Source of the DNA: JAPOKJ01 sp031421635 | GTDB taxonomy: Bacteria; Pseudomonadota; Gammaproteobacteria; Burkholderiales; Burkholderiaceae_E | Direction of reading: 5' to 3' | DNA: 64,000 nt | Assembly (NCBI GenBank): GCA_031421635.1 | Contig: JANOPA010000014.1 | Span: forward strand, 19,362-83,361 | Part shown: positions 1-8,859 of the stretch, piece after piece | Layout of the letters: each line of letters starts with the position of its first letter | Position numbering within the stretch: the stretch's first letter is position 1 | Position numbers and translations under genes: made by a program | The notes under the pieces: model-generated | What the model saw: only the letters and a program-made list of their open reading frames with translations | Told to the model about the DNA's origin: nothing | Database searches by the model: none

Positions 1-1659
1 CGCAGCGATTCGGCCTTAGGTGTTGCAGGTCTGACGGAAGCGGCCAGACGTGGCACCGTACTAATTGCAAACAGTCTGGGTTCTAATCTACTTGAGTCGG
101 GCACCCTGCTTGGTTTTCTTCCCAAGCTCTGCGAAGTACTGCTCGGCGAATCCTTGAAAATGCCGTCGATCGCGACTTGGTGGTGCGGTGAGCCCGCGGC
201 CCTCACCGATGTTGTTAACCGAATTGAGCAATTGGTGTTCAAACCTAGTTTTCCTCAGCTTCGACAAGCGCCTGTGTTTGGTGAAGATCTCGATGAAGCT
301 GCCCGCAGTTTGTTCATTGAGCGACTGCGTGCCGAGCCTCACAATTTTGTGGCTCAAGAGCAGGTACTCATGTCCCAAGCGCCCATCTGGAATCGGACAG
401 AATATTCTGCAGATGGCGGCGCAGCGAAAGTACGGGCAGGTTTGGATGCTCGCGTCGTGGGGCTGAGAGTTTTTGCCTGCGCAACGCCCAATGGCTATGT
501 TGTCATGCCCGGGGGGCTGACTCGGGTCGCGACGGGTTCAGACGCTCGCGTTGTCGCTATGCAGCGCGGGGGTGCGAGCAAGGATACCTGGGTGATGACC
601 GATGGTCTGGTGAATCCTGTCACCCTCTTGCCTCGTCCTACCGAGAACCAGGATTTAATTCGCGCCGAAACTCATTTGGCGAGCCGCACCGTTGAAAATC
701 TTTTTTGGTTCGGCCGTTACGCAGAGCGCTGTGATAACACCGCACGTCTCATGCGGCGATGCTTTGACACTTTGATCGAGGCCAACCCGGAAACCCGTGG
801 TGGTGAATGGCCTACCCTCGTGGCTCTTTGCCAATGGCAAGAGCTGCTCGAGGCGCCGGAACCGGCTTCGACCGAAAGCGTGGCACCACAAGACCTCAGC
901 GTGCCGAGCGACGCAACGATTGAAGAGCGCCTACTGAGGGCCGTTCATGATACGGACTTGCCAGGACTGGCGCACCACATCAAGCAATTATTTCGAGTGG
1001 CGTTTAATTTGCGGGAGCGCCTTTCTACCGACAATTGGCGCTCTCTCAATCAAATGCTTCAACGCCTTGGCAGTCCAGGCCCCGACTTGAATATCGGTGA
1101 CGCCCTTGTATTGCTTGATCAGGCGGCGGTCTCTTTAATGACGCTGGCGGGTTTTACGCTCGACGGCATGACGCGAGACATGGGTTGGCGATTCCTGTCG
1201 ACGGGGAGAAGAATTGAGCGTCTTCAGTTTATGTGCTCGGCGCTTCAACACGCCTTGACGATGCCTCCTAACAGCGGACTAGATTGGTTGCTAGATCTTG
1301 GCGACAGCATCATTACTTACCGATCTCGCTATATGGCCCGACCCGAATGGCTGCCTGTACTGGACTTGCTGATACTCGACAACGGCAACCCGCGCTCAGT
1401 CATCTTTCAGCTTGAAGGCTTGATCGGAGCGCTCCGGCGTGTCGCCGCCGTTCACGGCCCGAGTGGCGAGGAAATCTTTGAACCCTTATTGGCTCAGTTG
1501 AAAAGCCTCGACCCGGGTCGAGATCTTCGTCCCGGAGGCGAGGAACTCCTCACCTTGCTTCGCAACATCTATTCGGCAAGCTATCAAGTTTCCGAGCGCC
1601 TTGCGTCACAGTTCTTCAGCTATGCCGGCCATATCGACGCCAGTGTGTTTAAAGCATGA
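1..1659 (+). CDS. Circularly permuted ATP-grasp / alpha-E domain fusion protein (5' partial)
   Basis: The reading frame is open from base 1, so the gene starts outside the window; the visible part is 552 residues. The first ~210 codons are the C-terminal part of a circularly permuted type 2 ATP-grasp domain: the motif ATWWCGE lies near codon 57 and a NSLGS motif near codon 25. From about codon 222 (SRTVENLFWFGRYAERCDN) the alpha-E helical domain follows to the end. In known families these two domains occur fused or adjacent, next to a transglutaminase-like gene. They have been proposed to form a peptide-ligation or tagging system, but no substrate is established. The stop overlaps the next start (ATGA at 1656), so the genes are probably translationally coupled. 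Assignment to the family is firm; function is inferred. Confidence 0.9.
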   Translation, partial: RSDSALGVAGLTEAARRGTVLIANSLGSNLLESGTLLGFLPKLCEVLLGESLKMPSIATWWCGEPAALTDVVNRIEQLVFKPSFPQLRQAPVFGEDLDEAARSLFIERLRAEPHNFVAQEQVLMSQAPIWNRTEYSADGGAAKVRAGLDARVVGLRVFACATPNGYVVMPGGLTRVATGSDARVVAMQRGGASKDTWVMTDGLVNPVTLLPRPTENQDLIRAETHLASRTVENLFWFGRYAERCDNTARLMRRCFDTLIEANPETRGGEWPTLVALCQWQELLEAPEPASTESVAPQDLSVPSDATIEERLLRAVHDTDLPGLAHHIKQLFRVAFNLRERLSTDNWRSLNQMLQRLGSPGPDLNIGDALVLLDQAAVSLMTLAGFTLDGMTRDMGWRFLSTGRRIERLQFMCSALQHALTMPPNSGLDWLLDLGDSIITYRSRYMARPEWLPVLDLLILDNGNPRSVIFQLEGLIGALRRVAAVHGPSGEEIFEPLLAQLKSLDPGRDLRPGGEELLTLLRNIYSASYQVSERLASQFFSYAGHIDASVFKA

Positions 1660-2597
1660 TTCCTAGCACCATGATTTTCAGCGCAAGCTTTCACGTCCTC
1701 CACGAAACTCGTTATGACTACGCGCATACCGTGAGTTTGTCGCAACAATTGCTACAACTGAAACCGAGAACCTTTCAGTTTCAGCATTGCATGGCACATC
1801 AAATTAGCGTGACGCCCACGCCGACCGAGCAGCATGATGCCTTCGATTACTTTGGGAACCACCGACAGTACTTGTCGATTTCCGAACCTTCAGAATTATT
1901 ATTGGTCAGCGCAGAATCGACGATATCTCTCTTGGCGAGACCGGGTCACGAGTTGCTCCTTGATTCAAAGCCGTGGGAACTCGTACGCGATAATTTACGC
2001 GAGATCAGCCGCCCGGTGACCAATGATCCGCAGGGGCTCGAGCCCATGAAGTTTTTATTTGAGTCGCCTCATGTCAGCCTCAGCGAGGAATTGCGCAAGT
2101 ACGCGAGCGAGAGTTTTCGCCCTGGTGGTTCGGTCCTAGCCGGCGCGTTAGATCTCACCGAAAAAATCCATCGCGATTTTGTCTTCGATCCCGAAGCAAC
2201 CGATATTTCCACGCCTCTTAGTGAGCTCCTTCGCATCCGGCGCGGTGTATGCCAGGATTTCGCCCACCTCATGATTGGATGTTTACGCAGCCTGGGACTT
2301 TCCTGTCGGTATGTGAGCGGATATATTCTGACCAACCCGGCACCGGGCATGCCCAGACTCGTGGGGGCAGACGCTTCACATGCTTGGGTGTCTGTTTACT
2401 GCCCCAGCATCGGATGGGTTGATTTCGATCCGACCAACCGCTGCATGGTGAACCTCGAGCATGTCACCCTCGGTTGGGGTCGCGACTTCAGCGATGTCAG
2501 CCCCATTCGCGGCGTCATGCTGGGCGGCGGTCAGCAGACGCTCAAGGTCAGTGTCACCGTGACGCCACTTAGTCAAGCGACTTCGGTTAACACGTGA
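1656..2597 (+). CDS. Transglutaminase-like cysteine peptidase family protein
   Basis: 313 residues. An N-terminal bacterial transglutaminase-associated beta region (about residues 5-95, FHVLHETRYDY) is followed by a transglutaminase core. The likely catalytic triad is visible: Cys199 in RRGVCQDFAHL, His242 in DASHAWVSV and Asp258 in GWVDFDPTN. There is no signal peptide, so it is probably cytoplasmic. Such proteins cleave or form isopeptide/amide bonds, and beside ATP-grasp/alpha-E proteins they are thought to process the peptide product; that role is inference. Its ATG overlaps the upstream stop, and an alternative in-frame ATG lies at 1671. Its own stop overlaps the GTG of the next gene by four bases, so the three genes form one operon. 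Confidence 0.9.
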   Translation: MIPSTMIFSASFHVLHETRYDYAHTVSLSQQLLQLKPRTFQFQHCMAHQISVTPTPTEQHDAFDYFGNHRQYLSISEPSELLLVSAESTISLLARPGHELLLDSKPWELVRDNLREISRPVTNDPQGLEPMKFLFESPHVSLSEELRKYASESFRPGGSVLAGALDLTEKIHRDFVFDPEATDISTPLSELLRIRRGVCQDFAHLMIGCLRSLGLSCRYVSGYILTNPAPGMPRLVGADASHAWVSVYCPSIGWVDFDPTNRCMVNLEHVTLGWGRDFSDVSPIRGVMLGGGQQTLKVSVTVTPLSQATSVNT

Positions 2598-3802
2598 TCA
2601 AATACCTCTTTCTGATTGCGACAATTACCGCCATGGCGGGTACTTCGTTGGCGCAAGTCTCCTCTCCCGCCGGGATCGATCTACCGTCTTTGAACCGCCC
2701 CCTGGCTACTTGGAGTCAGCCTGAGCGAGAGTTCGGTTTCGCGAATTGGGATCGAATTTATCCCGCGCGGCGGATTGCGCGAGGTAGTCAGGTGCATTTG
2801 CTGCCTGAAGGACCTGACTTGCCGACGTTCGCAAACGGCGGCGAAGGTGCCCTTCAACTTCAGCGCAATATCGAGGCCTTCAAACTAGCGGGCATTGTGG
2901 TGTTACAAGACGGCAAATTGCGCTTGGAGCGCTATGCGCTAGGACATAGCGCTTCAGGCCGCTGGGTGGCGTTCTCCCTGACAAAGTCACTGACCAGTAC
3001 ATTGGTGGGGGCCGCTATTAAAGACGGTTTTATTTCGGGCGTTGACGATCTTGTCACGCGCTACATTCCGGAACTAAGTGGAACCGCCTACGACGGCGTG
3101 ACTTTGCATCAGTTGCTGACAATGTCCTCAGGTGTCAAATGGAATGAGGACTATGCGAGTCCTGATTCCGACGTGACTCACTTCTACTCCGCACCTGTAG
3201 ACGCTGGCTTGGATGCGACCGTCAGCTACATGAAAAAACTCAGCCGGGATGTGCCTCCCGGCCAGAAGTGGCTTTACAACACTGGCGAGACGAATCTCAT
3301 CGGCGTGATCGTTGCCCGAGCTACCAAGAAGACCTTGGCGAGCTACGCCTCGGAAAAAATCTGGGCACGCTATGGCATGGAACAGGATGCAACGTGGATG
3401 CTTGACCGAACGAGTCAAGAGCATGGTGGATGCTGCATGCACGCCTCCACGCGCGACCTGGCACGTCTCGGCCAGTTTATTCTCGATGGTGCGCGCATCG
3501 ATGGACAATCGATCGTCGCAGACGGCTTTCTGGAGGCCGCGACCCACAAGCAGGCCGACTTTGGGGACCCCGTAATGAGTTACGGCTATCAGTGGTGGAT
3601 AAAGAACGATGGGTCATTTAACGCCCTAGGTATTCATGGTCAGCATATTCAGATCGACCCTGGTCGAAGGTTGGTAATTGTCGTCAACAGTGCATTGCCA
3701 AGCGCAGACTTCACAAAGGACTCACTCGCTGCCCGTACGGCGCTCTTCAACGCAATTCGTGCGGCGCTTGATTCGGAGTTGCTTGGTGGAGGTAAGCAAT
3801 AG
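2594..3802 (+). CDS. Secreted serine hydrolase (beta-lactamase class C / penicillin-binding protein family)
   Basis: 402 residues with a clear N-terminal signal peptide (MIKYLFLIATITAMAG, cleavage near SLAQ). The class C beta-lactamase/DD-peptidase fold is shown by the SxxK nucleophile motif SLTK (Ser128, Lys131) and a YxN motif (Tyr228 in LYNTGE). A GIHGQHIQIDP segment near residue 345 sits where the third motif is expected. The start is GTG at 2594, overlapping the upstream TGA by four bases, and no other start fits the signal peptide. Members hydrolyse peptides, esters or beta-lactams in the periplasm; the substrate cannot be told here. Coupling to a cytoplasmic ATP-grasp/transglutaminase pair is notable because this protein is exported. 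Confidence 0.88.
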   Translation: MIKYLFLIATITAMAGTSLAQVSSPAGIDLPSLNRPLATWSQPEREFGFANWDRIYPARRIARGSQVHLLPEGPDLPTFANGGEGALQLQRNIEAFKLAGIVVLQDGKLRLERYALGHSASGRWVAFSLTKSLTSTLVGAAIKDGFISGVDDLVTRYIPELSGTAYDGVTLHQLLTMSSGVKWNEDYASPDSDVTHFYSAPVDAGLDATVSYMKKLSRDVPPGQKWLYNTGETNLIGVIVARATKKTLASYASEKIWARYGMEQDATWMLDRTSQEHGGCCMHASTRDLARLGQFILDGARIDGQSIVADGFLEAATHKQADFGDPVMSYGYQWWIKNDGSFNALGIHGQHIQIDPGRRLVIVVNSALPSADFTKDSLAARTALFNAIRAALDSELLGGGKQ

Positions 3803-4034
3803 CGGAATGTCATCGTCTCTTTGGCGACCAATTCTGACACCGCAGTGTGTCGGAGTTCAGTCACTTGCGCCAAAAGTCTGCCAAGCCCTACATGACCGGC
3901 TTTAGCCATGCGCAACGCTGATCCAGGGCACCTCGTGATATTTCACGGTGACAAATAAGTTTTGACGATGCAATACTTGATTGTGTTTCAGATTATGAAG
4001 TAAGGCTGGGGGTGTGATGTTGGCTTCCCGTGGA
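3803..4034. other. Intergenic stretch with no recognised gene
   Basis: About 230 bases between the serine hydrolase stop and the kup fragment. I see no recognisable coding segment, and short open frames on both strands give no familiar motif. A weak dyad (CTGACAC...GTGTGTCGG, around 3834) could help end transcription of the upstream operon but lacks a T-tract. Confidence 0.35.
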
Positions 4035-4289
4035 GGCAATGACTAAAGTAAACCAACCGCCCTCATGAATTTTTAGAACGTTGGAGGCCAGAAAAAAAGT
4101 TTCAATGGACAGAAAAATCACTGTGATCGAGCCACACCGCCAAAGTGGAAAATTCCAACGATAGCGCATGACGTAGAAGGCCATTATCGTGGTCAAGACC
4201 ATGGTGCCCGTCACCGCAATGCCATAAGCGGATCCCAACGCTGCCGAGGAACCAAACCCGATCACGGCGACGACCACCGCGAAGTAGAC
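4035..4289 (-). pseudogene. kup: Internal fragment of a Kup-type potassium transporter gene
   Basis: The minus-strand frame encodes about 85 residues that align by eye with the middle of Kup/KUP K+ uptake proteins: FGSSAALGSAYGIAVTGTMV, then FFLASNVLKIHEGGWF. Full Kup proteins are over 600 residues, and here both ends are missing. Towards 4289 the Kup similarity stops within a few bases of where RND-pump coding sequence on the other strand begins; towards 4035 it runs into an unrelated tail (STGSQHH). It is therefore a relic that cannot make a transporter. Kup is a proton-coupled K+ importer of the inner membrane. Confidence 0.82.
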
Positions 4290-4601
4290 GCCATCATGAT
4301 GATTGATTTCGCGCTCGACGCGGAACGTCAGGACGGCTTGTCGGCACATGAGGCGATTCGCAAGGCCTGTCTGCTGCGATTGCGACCCATATTAATGACC
4401 ACGATGGCGGCACTCTTGGGGGCATTGCCCCTAATGCTCGGTAGCGGTATGGGCAGTGAGCTTCGTCATCCACTGGGTCTCACCATGGTGGGCGGTTTAT
4501 TGGTGAGCCAAGTGCTGACCTTGTTCACGACACCCGTTATCTACCTCTACTTTGATCGATTGGCGCGGCGTTTTCGCCCAACTAAGAAGCAGGTCGCCTG
4601 A
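4290..4601 (+). pseudogene. C-terminal remnant of an RND efflux pump (MdtB/AcrB-like)
   Basis: Only the last ~100 residues of an RND transporter remain, starting in the cytoplasmic loop/TM region (MMIDFALDAER, LRLRPILMTTMAALLGALPL) and ending normally after the last membrane helix (TTPVIYLYFDRL). A complete pump has more than 1000 residues. The frame could start at ATG 4296, but that Met is an internal residue of the family, so translation is doubtful. The stop overlaps the ATG of the next RND gene by one base (TGATG), the normal arrangement of mdtB-mdtC-like pairs. The 5' part was replaced by the kup scrap; the shared junction lies near ACGCCATC at 4288-4295. Confidence 0.88.
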
Positions 4602-6196
4602 TGTTTTCTAAAATGAAGGAGCAACGCGATCGTATTGTCGAGCGCAGTGAGAGCATCTCCAAGATCTTTATCGAGCGACCAGTGGCCACCAGCTTGCTCA
4701 CCGTTGCTATTGCCCTGTCGGGAGTGTTCATTTATCTACTGCTACCCGTGTCGCCTTTGCCGCAGGTTGAATTTCCAACGATTTCGGTCACAGCGAATCT
4801 GCCTGGGGCAAGTCCTGAAACGATGGCCGCCACGGTGGCGACTCCCTTGGAGCGCGCCCTAGGCGCCATTGCTGGCGTCAGCGAACTGACCTCTTCAAGT
4901 TCACTAGGAAGTACGCGGGTGACCCTGCAATTTGATCTCTCTAAGAATATCGATAGTGCGGCGCGAGAAGTTCAGGCCGCTATTAACGCGGCCAGAGTGA
5001 CTTTGCCTAGCAGCTTGCCCAGCAACCCGACTTATCGCAAAGTAAACCCCACCGATTCGCCTGTGCTGATTTTGTCGCTCACCTCGCCAACAATGAGCCG
5101 TGGACAAATGTACGATGCCGCGTCGACTGTGCTGGCGCAACGTATTTCCCAGCTTGAGGGCGTAGGCCAGGTCACGGTGGGGGGAAGCGCCTTGCCCGCT
5201 GTCCGTGTGGCAGTCGATCTCCCGGCCCTCACGGCGCGGGGGATCAGTTTAGAAGGCGTGCGAACGGCCATTGCTTCAAGCAATGTCAATCGACCCAAGG
5301 GCATTATTGAAAACGATGAGCGGGCTTGGCAAATTACGGCCAATGATCAGGCTCGCAAGGCCTCTGACTACCTGCCGCTGATTGTCGCCTACAAAAATGG
5401 CAGTCCGGTGCGATTGAGCGATGTTGCGAAGGTGACGGACGGTGTTCAGGACTCTCGAAATATGGGTCTAAGCGATGGTCAACCCTCGATTCTTTTATTG
5501 GTCTATCGTGAGAGTGGTGCCAATATTCTTGATACGGTCGAGGGCGTCAATTGGTGTACCTACTGCGGTCACGGGGTCGTTTCAGGGAGGAGCCAAGGTA
5601 TTCAGGCCTCGCTGAGTAGCCAGCCGGTGCTCATTCTGAGTGCTCTGGTAGCAATTTATCTCATTTTAGGAATACTTTACGAAAGCCTCATCCATCCTTT
5701 AACAATTCTCTCGACCCTGCCTTCGGCCGGAGCCGGCGCAATCTTGGCCTTGATGCTGTTCAAGATGGACTTCAGCATTATTGCTTTCATTGGTGGCATA
5801 TTATTAATCGGTATTGTCAAGAAAAACGCCATCGTGATGATTGATGTCGCGATTGACTCCGAACGTCGCCAGAATTGCAGTGCCCATGAAGCGATTTTCC
5901 AGGCCTGTCTTTTGCGCCTTCGTCCCATTTTGATGACCACCTTGGCGGCCCTGTTTGGTGCCTTGCCGCTTGCACTGGTGACTGGCGACGGTGCTGAAAT
6001 GCGCCAGCCGCTGGGCATTTCTATTATTGGTGGACTGCTCGTCAGCCAATTGTTGACGCTTTACACCACGCCCGTGATTTACCTCGGTTTGGACGGTTTG
6101 CGAACTCGCTTCGTAAATCGCAGGGGAAACCGTGGCAAGCTTATTTCCCAGATCCTGCGCGATGCCCCCAAAAGGACCCAATTATCAGAGGCCTGA
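4601..6196 (+). pseudogene. RND multidrug efflux pump (MdtC-like) with large internal deletion
   Basis: The open frame encodes 531 residues, about half the size of an RND pump. The N-terminal ~315 residues (TM1 and the first periplasmic porter region, up to NILDTVEGV) are normal. The frame then jumps to the last membrane block (ASLSSQPVLILSALVAIYL onward, TM11-TM12 with KKNAIVMIDVAID). Roughly 500 residues, including most of TM2-TM10 and the second periplasmic loop, are missing. Between the parts, bases about 5552-5605 encode the family's normal residues only in another frame (PTAVTGSFQGGAKVF). So there is also a one-base indel near 5603, and the ORF stays open by the two errors cancelling. 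No transport function is expected. Confidence 0.9.
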
Positions 6197-7514
6197 ACCT
6201 TTGCCTGTTCATCAAACGGTTCCAGAGAAATTTAGGGAGGATTTCGCCTACATGCAGACCGCTCAACCTGCAGATTTAATCCCGCGTGGGGCATGGTGGA
6301 CCATCTTTAAGGATCCCATGATTGATGGGCTGATGACACAGCTTAAAAATCAGAATCCGAGCATTGAACTCGCGGCCGCTAAGTACCGTCAAGCCAACGC
6401 TGCGTTCAGCCAGGCGCGGGCCGCTCGTCTGCCCATCCCCACCGGTAATGTCGGTGCTACTCGTGGCAATTCCAGTGTCATCAGTAATCCAGTGAGCAAT
6501 TTCAGTGTTGGAACGGCAGCGAGTTGGGAGATTGATCTCTGGGGAAAGATCAGCCGTACCCTTGAAGGTAGCGCTGCCACTGTTCAGGCCACGGCCGCTG
6601 ACTTGGCGGCAACGGAGTTAAGCCTTCAGGCGCAACTGGTCAGTAATTATGTTTCGCTCCGTTTTACGGATGGGCAAGCGGCCCTACTTTCTGAGACCGT
6701 TGCAGCCTACGAGCGCTCTTTAAAGCTCACTCAAAATCGTTACTTAGGTGGTGTAGTGTCAAAAATTGACGTGGTTCAGGCTGAAACGCAGTGGCGTTCA
6801 ACACGGGCGCAACTCATTGATCTTGGTATTCAACGTGCAACTTTGGAGCATTCGATTGCGATACTTTTAGGGCAAGCTCCTGCCACCTATTCCTTGGCGA
6901 AAAGCCAGGCAAGTTTGCCAGAAATTTACCTGCCTGCGCTCAGCGCTGGACTGCCAAGTCAATGATTAGAGAGGCGTCCGGATATTGCTGCGGCCGAGCG
7001 GCGCGTGGCGGCCGCGAATGCGCAAATTGGCGTGAGCGAGAGTGCGTTTTTTCCCTCACTTACTCTCAACGCATTGGCGGGATTACGTGCGCCTTCGCAC
7101 GCTGACCTATTCAATTTGCCAACGCGGGTTTGGTCGTTGGGGCCTGCGCTCGCCGCGACACTTTTCGATGCGGGCGCGCGCAAGGCCGTCACGCAGCAGG
7201 CGCAGGCAAGCTACGATCAAAGTGTGGCGAGCTACCGTATCACCGTGCTCGCGGCCTTTCAGGAGGTTGAGGACAACCTCGCCAGCCTACATGTGCTCGA
7301 ACGCGAATTGGAGGAGCCAAAGCTTGCCGTGCTCGCTGCTACGAAATCGACAGAGCTGGCGAACAACCAGTATAAAGCCGGTATTACGAATGACCTCAGC
7401 GTGGCTGCCGCGCAAACTGCGGAGCTGGCTGCCAAACGCAGCTCACTGTCCCTGATCGGGCAGCGCTACGCGTCAACCATTGGACTAATTAAAGCCTTGG
7501 GTGGTGGCTTTTAG
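6132..7514 (+). pseudogene. NodT-family outer-membrane efflux lipoprotein, interrupted by in-frame TGA
   Basis: Outer-membrane channel of a tripartite pump (OprM/NodT family). The mature region is recognisable (GPNYQRPEPLPVHQTVPEKF, WWTIFKDPMIDGL, SWEIDLWGKISR). The frame is interrupted at 6963-6965 by TGA exactly where the family has LLERRPD: the text reads PSQ-stop-LERRPDIAAAERR and continues in the same frame to 7514. The N-terminus is also defective. The only in-frame start is GTG 6132 inside the upstream RND gene, giving a few residues before a possible lipobox cysteine (SCAM) and no hydrophobic signal sequence. This fits deletion of the gene's beginning. Non-functional as a secreted lipoprotein. 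Confidence 0.9.
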
Positions 7515-7928
7515 CAGGGGCGTCCTTGACGCGATGATTGCTAATGCAGCCGCAGTGAGTAAAGAACTCGAAAGCGCCGGAGATTGGCGCAAAAAAACAG
7601 CCAGATCCACGAGTGTCAAAACACGGTACTGTTCAATAAAGGCGACTAGCGATGCAATTTCGTTGCTGCCGAGCTTCTGAGTATCTTCAGCGAGAACCTG
7701 GAATCCAACCCAACCGACGTTTGACAGTGCCCGCCCGATAGCCCCTTCGGCAATTCCGAAAACGGACAAAATGCTCAAGGGTCGGAGAAGCAACTGCAAG
7801 ATGCTGATTCGGTCGGTTGCTGGCGCATTCTGATAGATACTTGCGACAATTTGCGGTAAATCGTTGGGAGGAAATTTGTGGGCTTCATGCCCAAAAACGA
7901 GCTGTGATGAATTTGATACCTCAGACAT
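7485..7928 (-). CDS. Hypothetical protein, function unknown
   Basis: 147 residues from ATG 7928 (MSEVSNSSQLVFG), preceded by a good Shine-Dalgarno (GGAAGGTG). The frame extends to 8042 but that part has no ribosome site and unusual composition. The middle and C-terminal half is rich in hydrophobic helices (ISILQLLLRPLSILSVFGIAEG, LVDLAVFLRQ, LLTAAALAIIAS), which could be amphipathic or membrane-associated. I do not recognise the family. Its 3' end overlaps the 3' end of the convergent efflux pseudogene by 30 bases, suggesting the boundary may be younger than the gene. Real-gene status rests on the ribosome site and coherent composition. Confidence 0.55.
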   Translation of the reverse strand: MSEVSNSSQLVFGHEAHKFPPNDLPQIVASIYQNAPATDRISILQLLLRPLSILSVFGIAEGAIGRALSNVGWVGFQVLAEDTQKLGSNEIASLVAFIEQYRVLTLVDLAVFLRQSPALSSSLLTAAALAIIASRTPLLKATTQGFN

Positions 7929-8067
7929 TTTTTCACCTTCCGTTTGGAACTTCAAGTACGATTTTCTTTGGCAGTGCACTCTAATGAATGACATCATCTG
8001 CACTTTTGATGACAATTGAAATATTTCGCAGTGCGACTTCAAACATGAGTTGCGGCTCAGTGTATGG

Positions 8068-8859
8068 TTAGAAGCGGATCCCCGTGGAAATTCTCAACGA
8101 GTTATCAGCGCTGAAATTGACATTGGGGTCCCAGGCCACGCGCATAAACCAGCCCGGCCAATCGTAGGTCGCACTTAGTCCCCAGCGATGGATGGTAGTA
8201 CCACCTACCAGTCCAGTCTTATACAAAAGATCCATGCTCAACCGATCTCGTTGGTTGAGTTGGCGTTTGTAGACAAGATGAAGATGGCGCTGATCCGGAT
8301 TCTCTCGATTGTCGCGAATGTACTGGACGGCGAAGAGATCTTTCGCAGACAGGTGCTTGCCAAGGCTCAGCATGTAGGAGTCATTGGGATCAAAATTGAG
8401 GTTGAAATAGGGTCTGAGATTGGTCCGTCCAAAGCCCAAGGAAAAGAACCAAGGGTCACCAACTTCTGCCTGAATGCTTCCACCCCAAAAGCCGCCGCTC
8501 GCCGTTTGAATGGAGGGCGTGATTCGAATATCTTTCCCAAAGCTGTTGTCCCAGCCCGCGCGCCACTGAGAAATCATTTGATCAGATTGTCCAAAGTATC
8601 CGAGCCAAATATTGCCAAGTTCTGAGCTGCGCCGAAGGTTTACGTCCCAGCCCGCCGACTGGCTAGAAAAACTGTAGTAGCCGGTCGTGAATTTATAACT
8701 AGCACTGGTATCGGTTGGGGTAGACGTTTCCTGGGCGACGCATAGTTTTGGGATGAGTGCAATTGACGCCGCGCTTATCATAAGGGCTAGCAGGTTATGC
8801 CAGCTATTCCAATGACACCCACAAACGCAAAGCCGCGAAAAACGTGCAAACGTGTTCAT
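8068..8859 (-). CDS. Predicted outer-membrane beta-barrel protein
   Basis: 263 residues with a long hydrophobic signal region (LLALMISAASIALIPKLCVAQ, about residues 23-43). Many alternating amphipathic strands follow (YKFTTGYYSFSSQ, WRAGWDNSFG, FFSLGFGRTNLRPYFNLNF). It ends in a terminal phenylalanine (ISTGIRF), the usual C-terminal signature of outer-membrane barrels. Its ATG overlaps the stop of the sensor kinase gene by four bases (ATGA), making it the last cistron of the metal-efflux operon. A role in metal passage, sensing or envelope response is inferred from position only. I do not recognise a named family. Confidence 0.75.
   Translation of the reverse strand: MNTFARFSRLCVCGCHWNSWHNLLALMISAASIALIPKLCVAQETSTPTDTSASYKFTTGYYSFSSQSAGWDVNLRRSSELGNIWLGYFGQSDQMISQWRAGWDNSFGKDIRITPSIQTASGGFWGGSIQAEVGDPWFFSLGFGRTNLRPYFNLNFDPNDSYMLSLGKHLSAKDLFAVQYIRDNRENPDQRHLHLVYKRQLNQRDRLSMDLLYKTGLVGGTTIHRWGLSATYDWPGWFMRVAWDPNVNFSADNSLRISTGIRF

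Noticed and set aside
3993..4349. 118-residue minus-strand ORF as a complete gene
   Set aside because: Only its middle is Kup-like; both ends are read-through of unrelated sequence, so it was called as a pseudogene fragment.
6963..6965. TGA in the outer-membrane factor as a selenocysteine or recoded codon
   Set aside because: The position corresponds to a conserved Leu, there is no cysteine in homologues, no stem-loop was evident, and the neighbouring pump genes are also broken.
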